Assembly (NCBI GenBank): GCA_964468125.1
Contig: CAYXVF010000145.1
Location: 1 to 12,774, forward strand
Source of the DNA: CAYXVF01 sp964468125
Lineage (GTDB): Bacteria > Myxococcota > XYA12-FULL-58-9 > CAYXVF01
Length of the DNA: 12,774 bases
Reading direction: 5' to 3'
Shown: positions 1 to 7,467 of the stretch, one piece after another
Position numbering within the stretch: position 1 is the first letter of the stretch
Layout: each line of letters opens with the position of its first letter
Translations under genes and position numbers: made by a program
The notes under the pieces: model-generated
Database searches by the model: none
Told to the model about the DNA's origin: nothing
The model's input: only the letters and a program-made list of their open reading frames with translations

Positions 1-71
1 TAGAAATCCTCCATCTCGCGACGGCCGGCCTCGCTCCAGTGCTCGCAGCTGCGCTCAAAGGTATCGCTCAT
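1..71 (-). CDS. Start of an unidentified protein, cut by the left edge
   Basis: Only the N-terminus is present: reading leftwards from an ATG at 71-69, about 23 codons give MSDTFERSCEHWSEAGRREM followed by EDF, and the frame is still open at base 1. The ATG overlaps the TGA stop of the upstream dioxygenase gene (ATGA). A strong Shine-Dalgarno GGAGGAG lies about 8 bases before the ATG, inside the end of that gene. Overlap plus a ribosome site strongly suggests a real, translationally coupled second gene of an operon. The fragment is too short to assign a family. It has no signal peptide and is charged and probably helical, so a cytoplasmic protein is likely. Confidence 0.7.
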   Translation of the reverse strand, partial: MSDTFERSCEHWSEAGRREMEDF

Positions 72-1033
72 CGATCCGCTCCTCCCGCGGGCCAACACAC
101 CGGGTTCGCGTCGGTTTCCACCACCTCACCCGGCCCCACGCCGGGCATGAACTTCTGCCAATCCCCGGAAATCAACGTCGGCGAGTCCACCACCCGCGCA
201 CCGTCCACAAAGTAGGTATTCGCGAGCACGACGCGACTTCGCGTGGTCCGATTCGCTTCAGCCGTGTGCAAGCTCGAGTTGTGGTGAAAGCTCACTTCGC
301 CGAGTTCGAAGGGACGGGCGTCGATCTTCACTCGGTGCTCGCGCAAGACTTCCGCGATCGCCCGATCGTAGCTGACGTCTTGGGTGTTGAACTGAAGGGC
401 TTCAACCAGCCGGTACGTCTCGATCGGCGACGCGAAGGCGAGGGGCCCCATCGCCTCGGGGATCGGCTGGGCGGGAATCCACGCTGTGACTACATCCAGC
501 GTATCGAGAGGAAAATGCGTCGCATCGTAGTGCCAGGGGGTTCGTCCGCACGCCGGTTCCTTCGAGAGGACGTTGTCGTGGTAGAGCCGGACTGAAGGCA
601 CTCGTAGCAAACGCGCGCAGATCTCGGCGATCCGTGGGCTAGTCACGAAGGCGCCCACTAATGAGCTCTCTTGCCACACGAGCTCGGCGCTCAGGAAGCG
701 CCCGCGCACGCCGCCGTCGAGGCGAACATCAAAGGTGCTTTCGAGCAAAGAAACGAGCTCCGCGCGGAGTCGAAGCGCCGCCGGACCCGAGATGACGTTG
801 CGCAATCGAATGTAGCCGTCACGCTGGAACTGGCGAACGTGTTCCTCCTCGAGAGGATAGGGTTCGTGCAGCTCGTCGGAAATCGCTGCATCGCTGATCG
901 CCGCGCATGCGGGAATATCGGCGTCCGAGAGCGACGTGACCGGATTTGGGTTTTCGGCGAGACTGACGTACCAATCCCACCAGTCCTGATTGTCCCCTTG
1001 CCAGGGTCGATGGATGTTCGTCGCTTGGCTCAC
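68..1033 (-). CDS. Phytanoyl-CoA dioxygenase (PhyH) family Fe(II)/2-oxoglutarate oxygenase
   Basis: This 321-residue protein belongs to the PhyH family of non-haem iron, 2-oxoglutarate-dependent oxygenases, which hydroxylate or halogenate small molecules in the cytoplasm. The metal triad is visible: the HxD motif at His168-Tyr-Asp170 (TPWHYDATHFP) and a distal His256 (SLHTAEANRTTRSR). Arg267, eleven residues after the distal His, fits the 2-oxoglutarate carboxylate anchor. Asp rather than Ala or Gly at 170 argues for hydroxylation, not halogenation. An N-terminal 'FQRDGYIRLRNVI' segment (about 69-81) is also typical of the family. The start is GTG (1033-1031), preceded by GAGGAGA about 5 bases upstream. 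The gene is followed by an overlapping gene and diverges from the MFS permease, which could import a substrate or export a product. The substrate cannot be told; bacterial PhyH homologues act on many compounds besides phytanoyl-CoA. Confidence 0.9.
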   Translation of the reverse strand: MSQATNIHRPWQGDNQDWWDWYVSLAENPNPVTSLSDADIPACAAISDAAISDELHEPYPLEEEHVRQFQRDGYIRLRNVISGPAALRLRAELVSLLESTFDVRLDGGVRGRFLSAELVWQESSLVGAFVTSPRIAEICARLLRVPSVRLYHDNVLSKEPACGRTPWHYDATHFPLDTLDVVTAWIPAQPIPEAMGPLAFASPIETYRLVEALQFNTQDVSYDRAIAEVLREHRVKIDARPFELGEVSFHHNSSLHTAEANRTTRSRVVLANTYFVDGARVVDSPTLISGDWQKFMPGVGPGEVVETDANPVCWPAGGADR

Positions 1034-1097
1034 TGTCTCTCCTCGTGAGACTTGAGAAAAAACGGGTTTGAGATTTCGTGAAGAGGATTAGACGACA

Positions 1098-2351
1098 GTG
1101 AAAGGCAACACACCTTTCGAGCGCATTGCGATCATGTCTGCGCTGATCCTCGGCGGCGAAAGCATCTACACCTTGCCCTATTTCCTCCGGCGAGACTACT
1201 CCACCACGATGGCGGAGGCGCTGCAGATCTCCCAGACGCAGCTCGGTACACTGAGCGCTACTTTCGGCGTCCTAGCGCTCATCTGCTACTTCCCGGGTGG
1301 TTGGCTCGCGGACCGCTTGTCCACCCGCCACCTACTGACCGGTTCTCTGATTGGAACCGGGTTCGGGGGATTGGCCTTTGCAACTTTTCCAGGCTACAGC
1401 GGAGCCCTCGCGATCTTCTCGTTCTGGGGGATCAGCACGATTCTCACCTTCTGGTCGGCTCTGATCAAAGCAGCACGCCTCTGGGGCGGTGAAGCCGCGC
1501 AAGGGCGAGCATTTGGCATCCTGGATGGAGGCCGCGCTTTCTTTGGGGCCGTCTTTGGCTCGATGGCGCTGGCTGTCTTTGGCCAGTTCACGACGGAGCT
1601 CGCCGGGCTACAGGCGGTCGTTCTCTTCTATTCGAGCTTAAACTTCCTCTGTGCGGGGCTCACCTGGGTCTACATCCCCGTCCGGGACGAACCCGAACCG
1701 AACGCACAGCCCGACGCGCCGGCGCAGGGTTTCTCGACCCTCGAGGTCTTGAAGGTCCGCGCGGTGTGGCTCCACGCGGCGGTCATCTTCTGCGCGTATA
1801 GCGCCTATTGGGGTACCTACAACCTCGCCGGCTACGCGTCGGGAGGCTTTGGACTCGATGCGACCGCGTCCGCGACTATCAGCGTCTTTGGGACCTGGTT
1901 CGGACCGCCGGCGGCCATCGGAGCCGGGTTTCTCGCGGACCGCTTTGGGGCAAGCCGAACGGTCACCAGCTGCCTCATCGTCCTGAGTCTAGCAATGGCT
2001 TTGCTCGCCGCGGTTCCACCGATGGCCGCGACGGTTTGGCTGCTGTGGTTCAACGCCGCGCTCGCCTGTGCTGCCTCGTTTGCGCTCCGGGGCACGTATT
2101 ACTCGCTGCTGAAGGACAGCGGCGTCCCGAGCAAAATGACCGGAGTCGCGGTGGGGTTCGTTTCGGTCGTCGGCTACTCCCCGGACATCTTCATACCGAC
2201 ACTCACCGGCGTGCTCGTCGATGGTTTCCCAGGGGGCCCTGGCTATCGCTACCTCTTCGGCATTTTGGCAGTGCTCTCCGCGACTGGCGCTCTCTGCGCC
2301 TGGGGTATCGGTCGCTACGCGAGGACCCGCTCTACCAGCTTGGCCCAGTAA
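1098..2351 (+). CDS. Major facilitator superfamily permease
   Basis: This 417-residue, strongly hydrophobic protein has the length and helix spacing of a 12-helix MFS secondary transporter in the inner membrane. The MFS signature between helices 2 and 3 is clear (GGWLADRLSTRHLL, residues 67-80), and a related copy occurs in the second half (GAGFLADRFGASRTV, about 276-290), as expected from the two-fold repeat. The general look resembles COG2223/YihN-like permeases, but that is a recollection, and the substrate is unknown. The start is GTG at 1098 with an AGAGGA about 11 bases upstream, a rather long spacing. The gene diverges from the PhyH oxygenase with only 64 bases between starts, so shared control is possible. 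Its last 37 bases overlap the 3' end of the convergent amidohydrolase gene. Confidence 0.9.
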   Translation: MKGNTPFERIAIMSALILGGESIYTLPYFLRRDYSTTMAEALQISQTQLGTLSATFGVLALICYFPGGWLADRLSTRHLLTGSLIGTGFGGLAFATFPGYSGALAIFSFWGISTILTFWSALIKAARLWGGEAAQGRAFGILDGGRAFFGAVFGSMALAVFGQFTTELAGLQAVVLFYSSLNFLCAGLTWVYIPVRDEPEPNAQPDAPAQGFSTLEVLKVRAVWLHAAVIFCAYSAYWGTYNLAGYASGGFGLDATASATISVFGTWFGPPAAIGAGFLADRFGASRTVTSCLIVLSLAMALLAAVPPMAATVWLLWFNAALACAASFALRGTYYSLLKDSGVPSKMTGVAVGFVSVVGYSPDIFIPTLTGVLVDGFPGGPGYRYLFGILAVLSATGALCAWGIGRYARTRSTSLAQ

Positions 2352-3484
2352 CTCGCGCCGAGGCTGAGGATGCCGTCGTTAAAGTCGTACTTCGGGTTGT
2401 GGACCATGCAGCCACTCGGACCACCCGCCTGCCCCATCCAAATGTACGCCCCCGGGCGCTCATTCAACATGAACGCAAAGTCCTCACCGCCCATGCACGG
2501 GGCGAGATCACGGTGCACGCGTTCCGAGCCGAGCAGGTCCCCGAGTACACCGGCTGCGAGGTTCGCTTCGGCCGTGCTGTTGACCGTAGGCGGATAGCCC
2601 CGCACGTAGGTCGCATCAACCTTCGCCCCGAGCGCCCCGCCCACCTGCTCCGCGATGCGAACGATTCCGCCCTCCAGCTGCGAGCGCACATGCTCCGCAA
2701 AGGAGCGTGCGGTGCCCTTGAGTGTTACCGTCTCCGGAATGACGTTGCTCGCTCCAACGCCGCCGTGCATGTCGCAGATGCTCACGACCGCGGACTCGAG
2801 CGGATCCACCGTCCGACTCGTGAGCGTTTGCAGAGCGGTGATCACGTGAGCCGCGGCCACCACCGGGTCCACGGAGAGGTGGGGCATGGCCGCGTGGCCT
2901 CCCTTGCCGGTGATCGTGATGTGCACCGTGTCCGAGGCCGCCATCATCGGTCCCGCCATCACCGCCGCCTCGCCCGCCGGCAGCTCGGGCCAGTTGTGCA
3001 TGCCGTAGACCTGCTCGCAGTTGAACTTGTCGAATAGACCTTCCGTCACCATCTCGCGTCCGCCACCGAAGCCTTCTTCCGCCGGCTGGAAGATGAACGC
3101 GACGCTGCCCTTGAAATCTCGATTCTCGGCAAGGAACTTTGCGGCGCCGAGAAGCATCGTGGTGTGGCCGTCGTGACCGCAGCCGTGCATCTTTCCCGGG
3201 TACTTCGACGCGTGGTCGAACTCGTTGTCCTCCTGCATCGGGAGCGCGTCCATGTCGGCCCGCAGGCCCACCATGGGACCTTCACCGGCGGTGCCGTGAA
3301 GCACGCCCACGACGCCGGTCTTCGCCAGGCCCCGATGAACCTCGATTCCCCAGGAGGCGAGTTTCTCTGCAACGATACCCGAGGTGCGCACCTCCTCGAA
3401 GGCGATCTCGGGGTGGGCGTGCAGGTCTCGCCGCCACTCAGTCATTTCGCCGGCGAGTTGTTCGATTTCTGGGATGACAGACAT
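2315..3484 (-). CDS. M20 family amidohydrolase (hippurate hydrolase / N-acyl amino acid hydrolase type)
   Basis: This 389-residue protein is a member of the M20D metallo-amidohydrolases, cytoplasmic enzymes that cleave N-acyl or amide bonds of amino-acid derivatives such as hippurate or N-acetyl amino acids. All expected metal ligands are visible: Cys102 and His104 (HGCGHDGH), Glu136/Glu137 (QPAEEGFGG; the first is the usual catalytic base), His163 (YGMHNWP) and His362 (MVHNPKYDFND). The conserved MGGEDFAF lies near residue 334, and a dimerisation lid domain occupies about 180-290. I place the start at ATG 3484 because GGAGGT lies 6 bases upstream; an earlier TTG at 3517 would add 11 residues with no ribosome site. 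It is transcribed away from the 241-residue unknown and its 3' end overlaps the MFS gene. The exact substrate is not determinable. Confidence 0.92.
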   Translation of the reverse strand: MSVIPEIEQLAGEMTEWRRDLHAHPEIAFEEVRTSGIVAEKLASWGIEVHRGLAKTGVVGVLHGTAGEGPMVGLRADMDALPMQEDNEFDHASKYPGKMHGCGHDGHTTMLLGAAKFLAENRDFKGSVAFIFQPAEEGFGGGREMVTEGLFDKFNCEQVYGMHNWPELPAGEAAVMAGPMMAASDTVHITITGKGGHAAMPHLSVDPVVAAAHVITALQTLTSRTVDPLESAVVSICDMHGGVGASNVIPETVTLKGTARSFAEHVRSQLEGGIVRIAEQVGGALGAKVDATYVRGYPPTVNSTAEANLAAGVLGDLLGSERVHRDLAPCMGGEDFAFMLNERPGAYIWMGQAGGPSGCMVHNPKYDFNDGILSLGASYWAKLVERVLA

Positions 3485-3549
3485 GACAACCTCCAATTTG
3501 GGACGCACACTAACCAAGCCGCTGGAAAGATGTCACCTCTGCGACGAAC

Positions 3550-4275
3550 ATGCTTCGACTGATTCGACAAAGCGATTGGGGAGCACTCTTGGGCCTCGTC
3601 TCGCCCAGATTCTTCGAGGTACTCGCGCCCGGTGCGCTTCGCGGTGAGGTGAGCGCGCTCATGAATGGCTTTCGGGACAAGAGCGGTTACGAGCGGCTGA
3701 TCGATGACCGCGCAACCGAGCTGCACGCGATGGGAGTGGATCTCGTCGAGGACGTGAGCAAGGGAAACGAGGAAGACCCTGTTGCATACGGTCAGAAGCT
3801 CATCGAGCTCTACTTCTGGCAGATTTTTGCCCGCGACACGTGCCTACTCGACTTGCGGAGTGCCCGCGTACGAGGCCATGGAGATCGTCTGCGCTGGAAG
3901 CCCGCGCGCGCCTTCACGACCTGGGATCCTTCATTCATTCATGGCCTGCGACAGCTCTACGCGTCGTTCTACGACGATGACCAGGCGGGCTTTCATGCCG
4001 CGCTCGCCGAATTGGATCTTTCGGAAGCTGCGCCGGTCTTCATCGAGCACTTCGGCGGCGACGAGCAACAGGCGGTCCGCTTCGAGCTCGACGCGTTCCA
4101 GCAGGTCTTCCACCGCGTCTTCACCACGGCGATCGACTCGGGAAGCACGCTCCACCCGAACTTTGTGTCCTTCGGGGTCTATCTCGGATCGCTCTACGAA
4201 AATCTCAGCCGCTTCGACCACGCCTTTGACGTTCGCACCGCGGTAACAAACGCACGCGCGCTACGCGCAGACTGA
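3550..4275 (+). CDS. Conserved-looking protein of unknown function
   Basis: I do not recognise this 241-residue protein. It starts at ATG 3550, 65 bases from the divergent amidohydrolase start; no good ribosome site is visible (only a GGAAAG about 17 bases upstream). The composition is that of a soluble, mainly helical cytoplasmic protein: no signal peptide, no membrane span, no Cys-rich or nucleotide-binding motif. Landmarks are a central aromatic-rich segment (KLIELYFWQIFARDTCLLDL, about 86-105), a tryptophan pair (LRWKPARAFTTWDPSF, about 113-128) and an Asp/Phe-rich C-terminal half. Codon choice is strongly GC at third positions, like its neighbours, which supports coding. It ends 5 bases from the stop of the convergent yggT gene, leaving no terminator space. 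Confidence 0.75.
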   Translation: MLRLIRQSDWGALLGLVSPRFFEVLAPGALRGEVSALMNGFRDKSGYERLIDDRATELHAMGVDLVEDVSKGNEEDPVAYGQKLIELYFWQIFARDTCLLDLRSARVRGHGDRLRWKPARAFTTWDPSFIHGLRQLYASFYDDDQAGFHAALAELDLSEAAPVFIEHFGGDEQQAVRFELDAFQQVFHRVFTTAIDSGSTLHPNFVSFGVYLGSLYENLSRFDHAFDVRTAVTNARALRAD

Positions 4276-4280
4276 ACCAC

Positions 4281-4541
4281 TCAGCTGATCGTCACCGCTC
4301 CTCCAAAGTTCCTCACCAGGAAGCCCTGAAGGAACTGCAGGGCGATGATCAGAATGAGCGGCGAAAAATCGAGCCCACCGGTGTCGGGCATGAAGCGTCG
4401 GATCAGGCTCAGAGGCGGCTCGGTAAAGGTCTCGAGGAGCGACACGAGGGGGTTCTCAGGGTCGAGGCGGAACCACGACAGAAGCACCGCTGCGATCACC
4501 ATCCATTTGTACGCCTCGATGGCGAATATTACGAATTCCAT
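4281..4541 (-). CDS. yggT: YggT family membrane protein
   Basis: This 86-residue protein matches a single YGGT domain (PF02325): a first hydrophobic helix (about 3-22), the family signature around LLSWFRLDPENPLVSLL and TEPPLSLIRRFMP (20-52), then GLDFSPLILIIALQFLQ (55-71) leading into the second helix. E. coli YggT is a two-domain version; one-domain forms are common in other bacteria and plant plastids. The family is small, integral to the inner membrane, and linked by earlier work to osmotic stress and to membrane or division-site organisation, without a defined biochemical activity. The ATG at 4541 follows TGAGGA by 7 bases and lies 9 bases after the stop of the crotonase gene, so the two are probably co-transcribed and coupled. 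The usual neighbours proC/yggS are not seen here. Confidence 0.9.
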   Translation of the reverse strand: MEFVIFAIEAYKWMVIAAVLLSWFRLDPENPLVSLLETFTEPPLSLIRRFMPDTGGLDFSPLILIIALQFLQGFLVRNFGGAVTIS

Positions 4542-4550
4542 CGTCAGTCC

Positions 4551-5306
4551 TCAGTCGAAGCGCGGCTCGCGCTTCTCGAAGAAGGCTCGGAATGCTTCTG
4601 CGGCCTCGGGAGAACGCAGTGCCCGAGCAAATTCTTCCCCCTCCGTGTGAATCACCTCGAGGAGCTGCTCACGGTAGGGCGCCTTGAGCAACCGTTTCGC
4701 TTCGCGCACGGCCCGCGGCGCGCGTTTGGCCAGGGTCTCGGCCACCGCGTGCGCATGCGCGAGCACGTCCCCCTCGACCACCTCATTGACGATGCCGACT
4801 TCCCGCGCCACTTCCGGGCCAAACGTGTCGCCGAGCAGGAGGAGCTCCGACGCGCGACGGTGTCCCAGCGCGAGAGGTAAGAGAAGACTCGACCCGCCTT
4901 CGGGCACGAGGCCAAGGGGCACGAAGGGCATGCGAAAGACGGCGGTCTGGTCGGCGTAGGCCAGATCCGCGTGGAGTAGGAGCGTCGTTCCGATCCCCAC
5001 CGCCGGCCCTTGCACAGCAGCGATCAAGGGCTTCGGGAGCTCCACCAGTCGCCGCAAGAATCCGAAGACGGGCGAGCTGTCGACGTCCATGGACGCGTTC
5101 ATGAAATCCTGGAGGTCATTGCCCGCGGTGAAGCATCCATCGGCACCGTGGATGAGCGCCACGCGAAGCTCCGGATCTTCTGAGTAGCTGTCGAGCGCGT
5201 CGTTCAGCGCGACATACATGTCCTGGGTGAGCGCATTCTTGCGCTCCGGGCGCTGCATGGTGATGAGAAAAACGCGCCCTCGCCGCTCGGTGCTGATCTG
5301 TCCCAT
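4551..5306 (-). CDS. Crotonase-family enoyl-CoA hydratase/isomerase, isomerase-type active site
   Basis: This 251-residue protein has the crotonase fold found in fatty-acid beta-oxidation enzymes. Oxyanion-hole regions are visible at GCFTAGNDL (57-65) and GPAVGIGTTL (100-109). In classical hydratases two glutamates act: one in a 'QPE' motif and one in 'PGAGG/PEGG'. Here the first position is Phe128 (FRMPFVPLG) and only the second, Glu136 (LVPEGGSS), remains. That pattern is the one of delta3,delta2-enoyl-CoA isomerases (ECI2/PECI type), which shift double bonds during oxidation of unsaturated acyl-CoAs. I therefore favour isomerase over hydratase, by inference. The ATG at 5306 is chosen because the fold begins there (MGQISTERRGRV) and GAGGA/GAAGAG lies just upstream; a frame extension to 5426 runs through the neighbouring terminator and is not credible. 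It is the first gene of a unit with yggT. Confidence 0.88.
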   Translation of the reverse strand: MGQISTERRGRVFLITMQRPERKNALTQDMYVALNDALDSYSEDPELRVALIHGADGCFTAGNDLQDFMNASMDVDSSPVFGFLRRLVELPKPLIAAVQGPAVGIGTTLLLHADLAYADQTAVFRMPFVPLGLVPEGGSSLLLPLALGHRRASELLLLGDTFGPEVAREVGIVNEVVEGDVLAHAHAVAETLAKRAPRAVREAKRLLKAPYREQLLEVIHTEGEEFARALRSPEAAEAFRAFFEKREPRFD

Positions 5307-5372
5307 GTGCTCTTCGTCCTCTCGTCGCCGGGGAACGTATCGAGCCGGGGACCTTCGGACAAGCGAAGCACG

Positions 5373-5409
5373 AAAAAGAGCCGGCCCCCGCTCGAACGAG
5401 GGCCGGCTC
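5373..5409 (-). terminator. Intrinsic terminator of the 378-residue lipoprotein gene
   Basis: On the minus strand, 45 bases after the lipoprotein stop codon, a perfect 10-bp stem GAGCCGGCCC / GGGCCGGCTC (5400-5409 with 5378-5387) encloses a 12-base loop and is followed at once by TTTTT (5373-5377 on the complement). A GC-rich stem plus a U-run is the textbook Rho-independent form. On the plus strand there is no U-run, so it is one-directional. It separates the lipoprotein unit from the downstream crotonase-yggT unit. Confidence 0.88.
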
Positions 5410-5453
5410 GAAGGACAGCTTCGCACGTTGGAGCCCGTGCGAGTGAAGTCGAC

Positions 5454-6590
5454 CTAGTCGACGATTCCATTCTCCGCGACGCGCACGAGCTCCGCGTAGT
5501 CTTCCGGCGGAATGTCCGCGAGCGTCGGAATGTCGAGGTCCGCGAGGGGCTGGTCAAAGGGCGCGACGCAGCCGCTCATCTCGCCTTCCGTGTAGCTGAA
5601 ACCCCCGTTCACGTTAGTCGAAATATCCAGATAGGTGCGGTCGAACTGGTCACCCCAGCATTCGGTAGCCTGCACCGTTTCACCAGCCATCAGAGAGCCG
5701 CCGCTCGCGAGTACATCCGCGCGCCCAAAGCCGTCATTGATGAACGCGATCTGCACCTCAGTGTCTTCGCCCACCTGGTCCTCGGTGAGATCGACCGGCA
5801 GTCGATAGTTCAAGAAGTCCGCCTTCCACTCTGCGTGTTCCACCTGACCGTAGAGGTAGTCGACGCTCGCGGGTTCCGCGATGTCACCGCCGGGAACGAA
5901 GTTGCGGAATGCTGCAACGACCATCGCGACGGTCGTCGAGGGATCGTTCTCGTCGGGACCGCGGCCGAAGACGGCTACGAACTTGCCCTTGTCCCGTTCC
6001 GCAGGGTCGGTGGTGGGGTCGTGCTGCTCATCGAATGCGAGGTCCGCATCAAAGTCCACAAAGAGCACGCCGGAGCCAAACTCATTGTCTTCGTTCGTCG
6101 AGGGATCGTCTCCCTCGGGGTCGAGTGGCGTCGCACCGCCCGCGACCACAACGGTCGAATTCGCGAGGTCGCGGTTGATGCCCCGGACGAATGCGTAGGT
6201 GTATTGGAAGTCGTCGTCTGGCCCGTTCTCTTTGATGTAGACGGAGACATAGCCGACGCCATCATCGTTCGGGAACGGGCCCCAGACGTATTCTTTCGTA
6301 TCGCTGTTGTAGACCGTCGGAGGCAGGTCCGTGACCGCCTCGAGCACGTCGATGACCCATCCGACGGTGCCGTTGATCCCGAGCACCACCGGAACGGAGC
6401 TCGCCGGGAAAAGCGCGAGATCTCCCACCGCGCGGGTCGACGCCTCGGCGGTCGCATGGGGAGCCTCGAGTGCCGCTCGACTCGGAAGGGCGGCCTTGTA
6501 CGCGGCGAGGCGCACTTCGTCGTCGGTCGATTCGGAGCCACAGGCACTGAGCAGGGCACCGAGCATCATCAGGGACAGCATCTTTCTCAT
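5454..6590 (-). CDS. Putative secreted lipoprotein of unknown function
   Basis: The 378-residue product starts with a short lipoprotein signal: basic MRK, a hydrophobic run, and the lipobox LLSAC with Cys17 as the lipidation site. Gly18-Ser19 follow, and Asp/Glu come soon after; the +2 residue is not aspartate. The mature part is very acidic, with an Asp/Glu-rich stretch at about 147-190 and predicted beta-strand texture (for example YVWGPFPNDDGVGYVSVYI). There are only two further cysteines (about 311 and 341), which could form a disulphide. I recognise no catalytic motif. The shape recalls hypothetical lipoproteins common in Myxococcota genomes, but I cannot name a family. The ATG at 6590 has TGGAG about 9 bases upstream. 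It forms a single-gene unit ending in a strong terminator and diverging from the M50 protease. Confidence 0.85.
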   Translation of the reverse strand: MRKMLSLMMLGALLSACGSESTDDEVRLAAYKAALPSRAALEAPHATAEASTRAVGDLALFPASSVPVVLGINGTVGWVIDVLEAVTDLPPTVYNSDTKEYVWGPFPNDDGVGYVSVYIKENGPDDDFQYTYAFVRGINRDLANSTVVVAGGATPLDPEGDDPSTNEDNEFGSGVLFVDFDADLAFDEQHDPTTDPAERDKGKFVAVFGRGPDENDPSTTVAMVVAAFRNFVPGGDIAEPASVDYLYGQVEHAEWKADFLNYRLPVDLTEDQVGEDTEVQIAFINDGFGRADVLASGGSLMAGETVQATECWGDQFDRTYLDISTNVNGGFSYTEGEMSGCVAPFDQPLADLDIPTLADIPPEDYAELVRVAENGIVD

Positions 6591-6702
6591 CGTTCGTCAC
6601 TCCAGGTGAGGTTTGTCCATACGGACCCCGCGGCCTGGCCGGAGCGAAAAGAAAACCGCGAGAAAATTGTGGAGCGGCTCAAATCGTTGGAATTTCGAGG
6701 CA

Positions 6703-7467
6703 ATGGAGCTCGTGTACGAAAACCTCGCACACCTCGGCCGCCTGCTCGGCGCGGGGATTGCGGCGCTCGTGTATCTCCACTGGCTCGAACGCAGGGTCAG
6801 CCGCTATCTGTCACACCGACTCGGCTGGAGCTCGGTCCTGTTCACCGGTTGGATCGGCGTGCCCCTCCACGAGCTGAGCCATCTCCTCACCGCGCGACTC
6901 TTCGGTCACCGCATCGTCGCCTATCAGCTCTTTGATCCGGACCCGGTGACGGGGACTTTGGGTTACGTTCGACACGCCTACTCGCGCCGGAACCTCTGGC
7001 AGCTCGCTGGCTCCTTCGTCATCGGCGTCGCGCCCCTTCTCGCAGGAACCACTGTGCTCCTGGGGCTGCTCGCGCTCTCGGTCCCCACGGAAGCGCTCAC
7101 GGCGATTGTCGAGCGGGCGAGCGTCGCACCGAGCGCCTGGAGTGGCGCTTGGCTTCTCGGATGCGACCTCCTCGATGCAATCTGGGCGCACAAAACTCAG
7201 TGGTTTCCGCTCCAGCTCTACCTGGCGCTCTGTGTTGCCGCGCACCTCAGCCCGAGCGCCTCGGACCTGAAAAACGGTGCCCTCGGGGGTCTCCTGGTGG
7301 CGTTGCTCCTGATCGGCGCAACCCTCGCGATCTCCTTCGCCGAGGTCTCCCTCGCGTCCGTAGGGGCGCTCTATCTACCGCTGGCGGCGCTGGTGCTCGG
7401 CGTAACCTGCCTGCAGCTCACCTACGTCAGCGCGGTCGCGCTCCTCTATCGCGCCGGATGGGTGTAG
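6703..7467 (+). CDS. M50-like integral membrane zinc metalloprotease
   Basis: The 254-residue product is mostly hydrophobic, with about six likely membrane helices. The second helix region carries the zinc motif HExxH as His56-Glu57-Leu-Ser-His60 (WIGVPLHELSHLLTARLFG), with the helix-embedded setting typical of M50/site-2 proteases. A later HLSPSASDLKNG segment (181-192) is a plausible site for the third metal ligand, Asp188. No PDZ or CBS domain is present, so it is a minimal core form. Family members cut membrane-embedded substrates such as anti-sigma factors; the substrate here is unknown. I chose ATG 6703 (GAGG close upstream) because the extra 30 residues from a TTG at 6613 are basic and would run into the divergent lipoprotein's leader. 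Its 3' end overlaps the receiver gene by 22 bases. Confidence 0.75.
   Translation: MELVYENLAHLGRLLGAGIAALVYLHWLERRVSRYLSHRLGWSSVLFTGWIGVPLHELSHLLTARLFGHRIVAYQLFDPDPVTGTLGYVRHAYSRRNLWQLAGSFVIGVAPLLAGTTVLLGLLALSVPTEALTAIVERASVAPSAWSGAWLLGCDLLDAIWAHKTQWFPLQLYLALCVAAHLSPSASDLKNGALGGLLVALLLIGATLAISFAEVSLASVGALYLPLAALVLGVTCLQLTYVSAVALLYRAGWV

Noticed and set aside
1808..3037. A 409-codon open frame on the plus strand
   Set aside because: It overlaps the end of the MFS gene and runs antisense to the M20 amidohydrolase, both with clear family motifs. Its Arg/His-rich translation resembles no protein.
5307..5426. A longer crotonase product with 40 extra N-terminal residues
   Set aside because: The extension would be encoded by the terminator hairpin of the upstream lipoprotein gene; the fold begins at the ATG at 5306.
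6613..6702. A TTG start for the M50 protease, 30 codons upstream
   Set aside because: The added part is basic and unlike the membrane start, and lies in the leader of the divergent lipoprotein gene. ATG 6703 is more plausible, though its ribosome site is close.
5307..6935. A 542-codon open frame on the plus strand
   Set aside because: It lies opposite the signal-bearing lipoprotein gene and its terminator. The translation is rich in Arg, Val and His and has no domain; long antisense frames are usual in DNA with GC-rich third codon positions.
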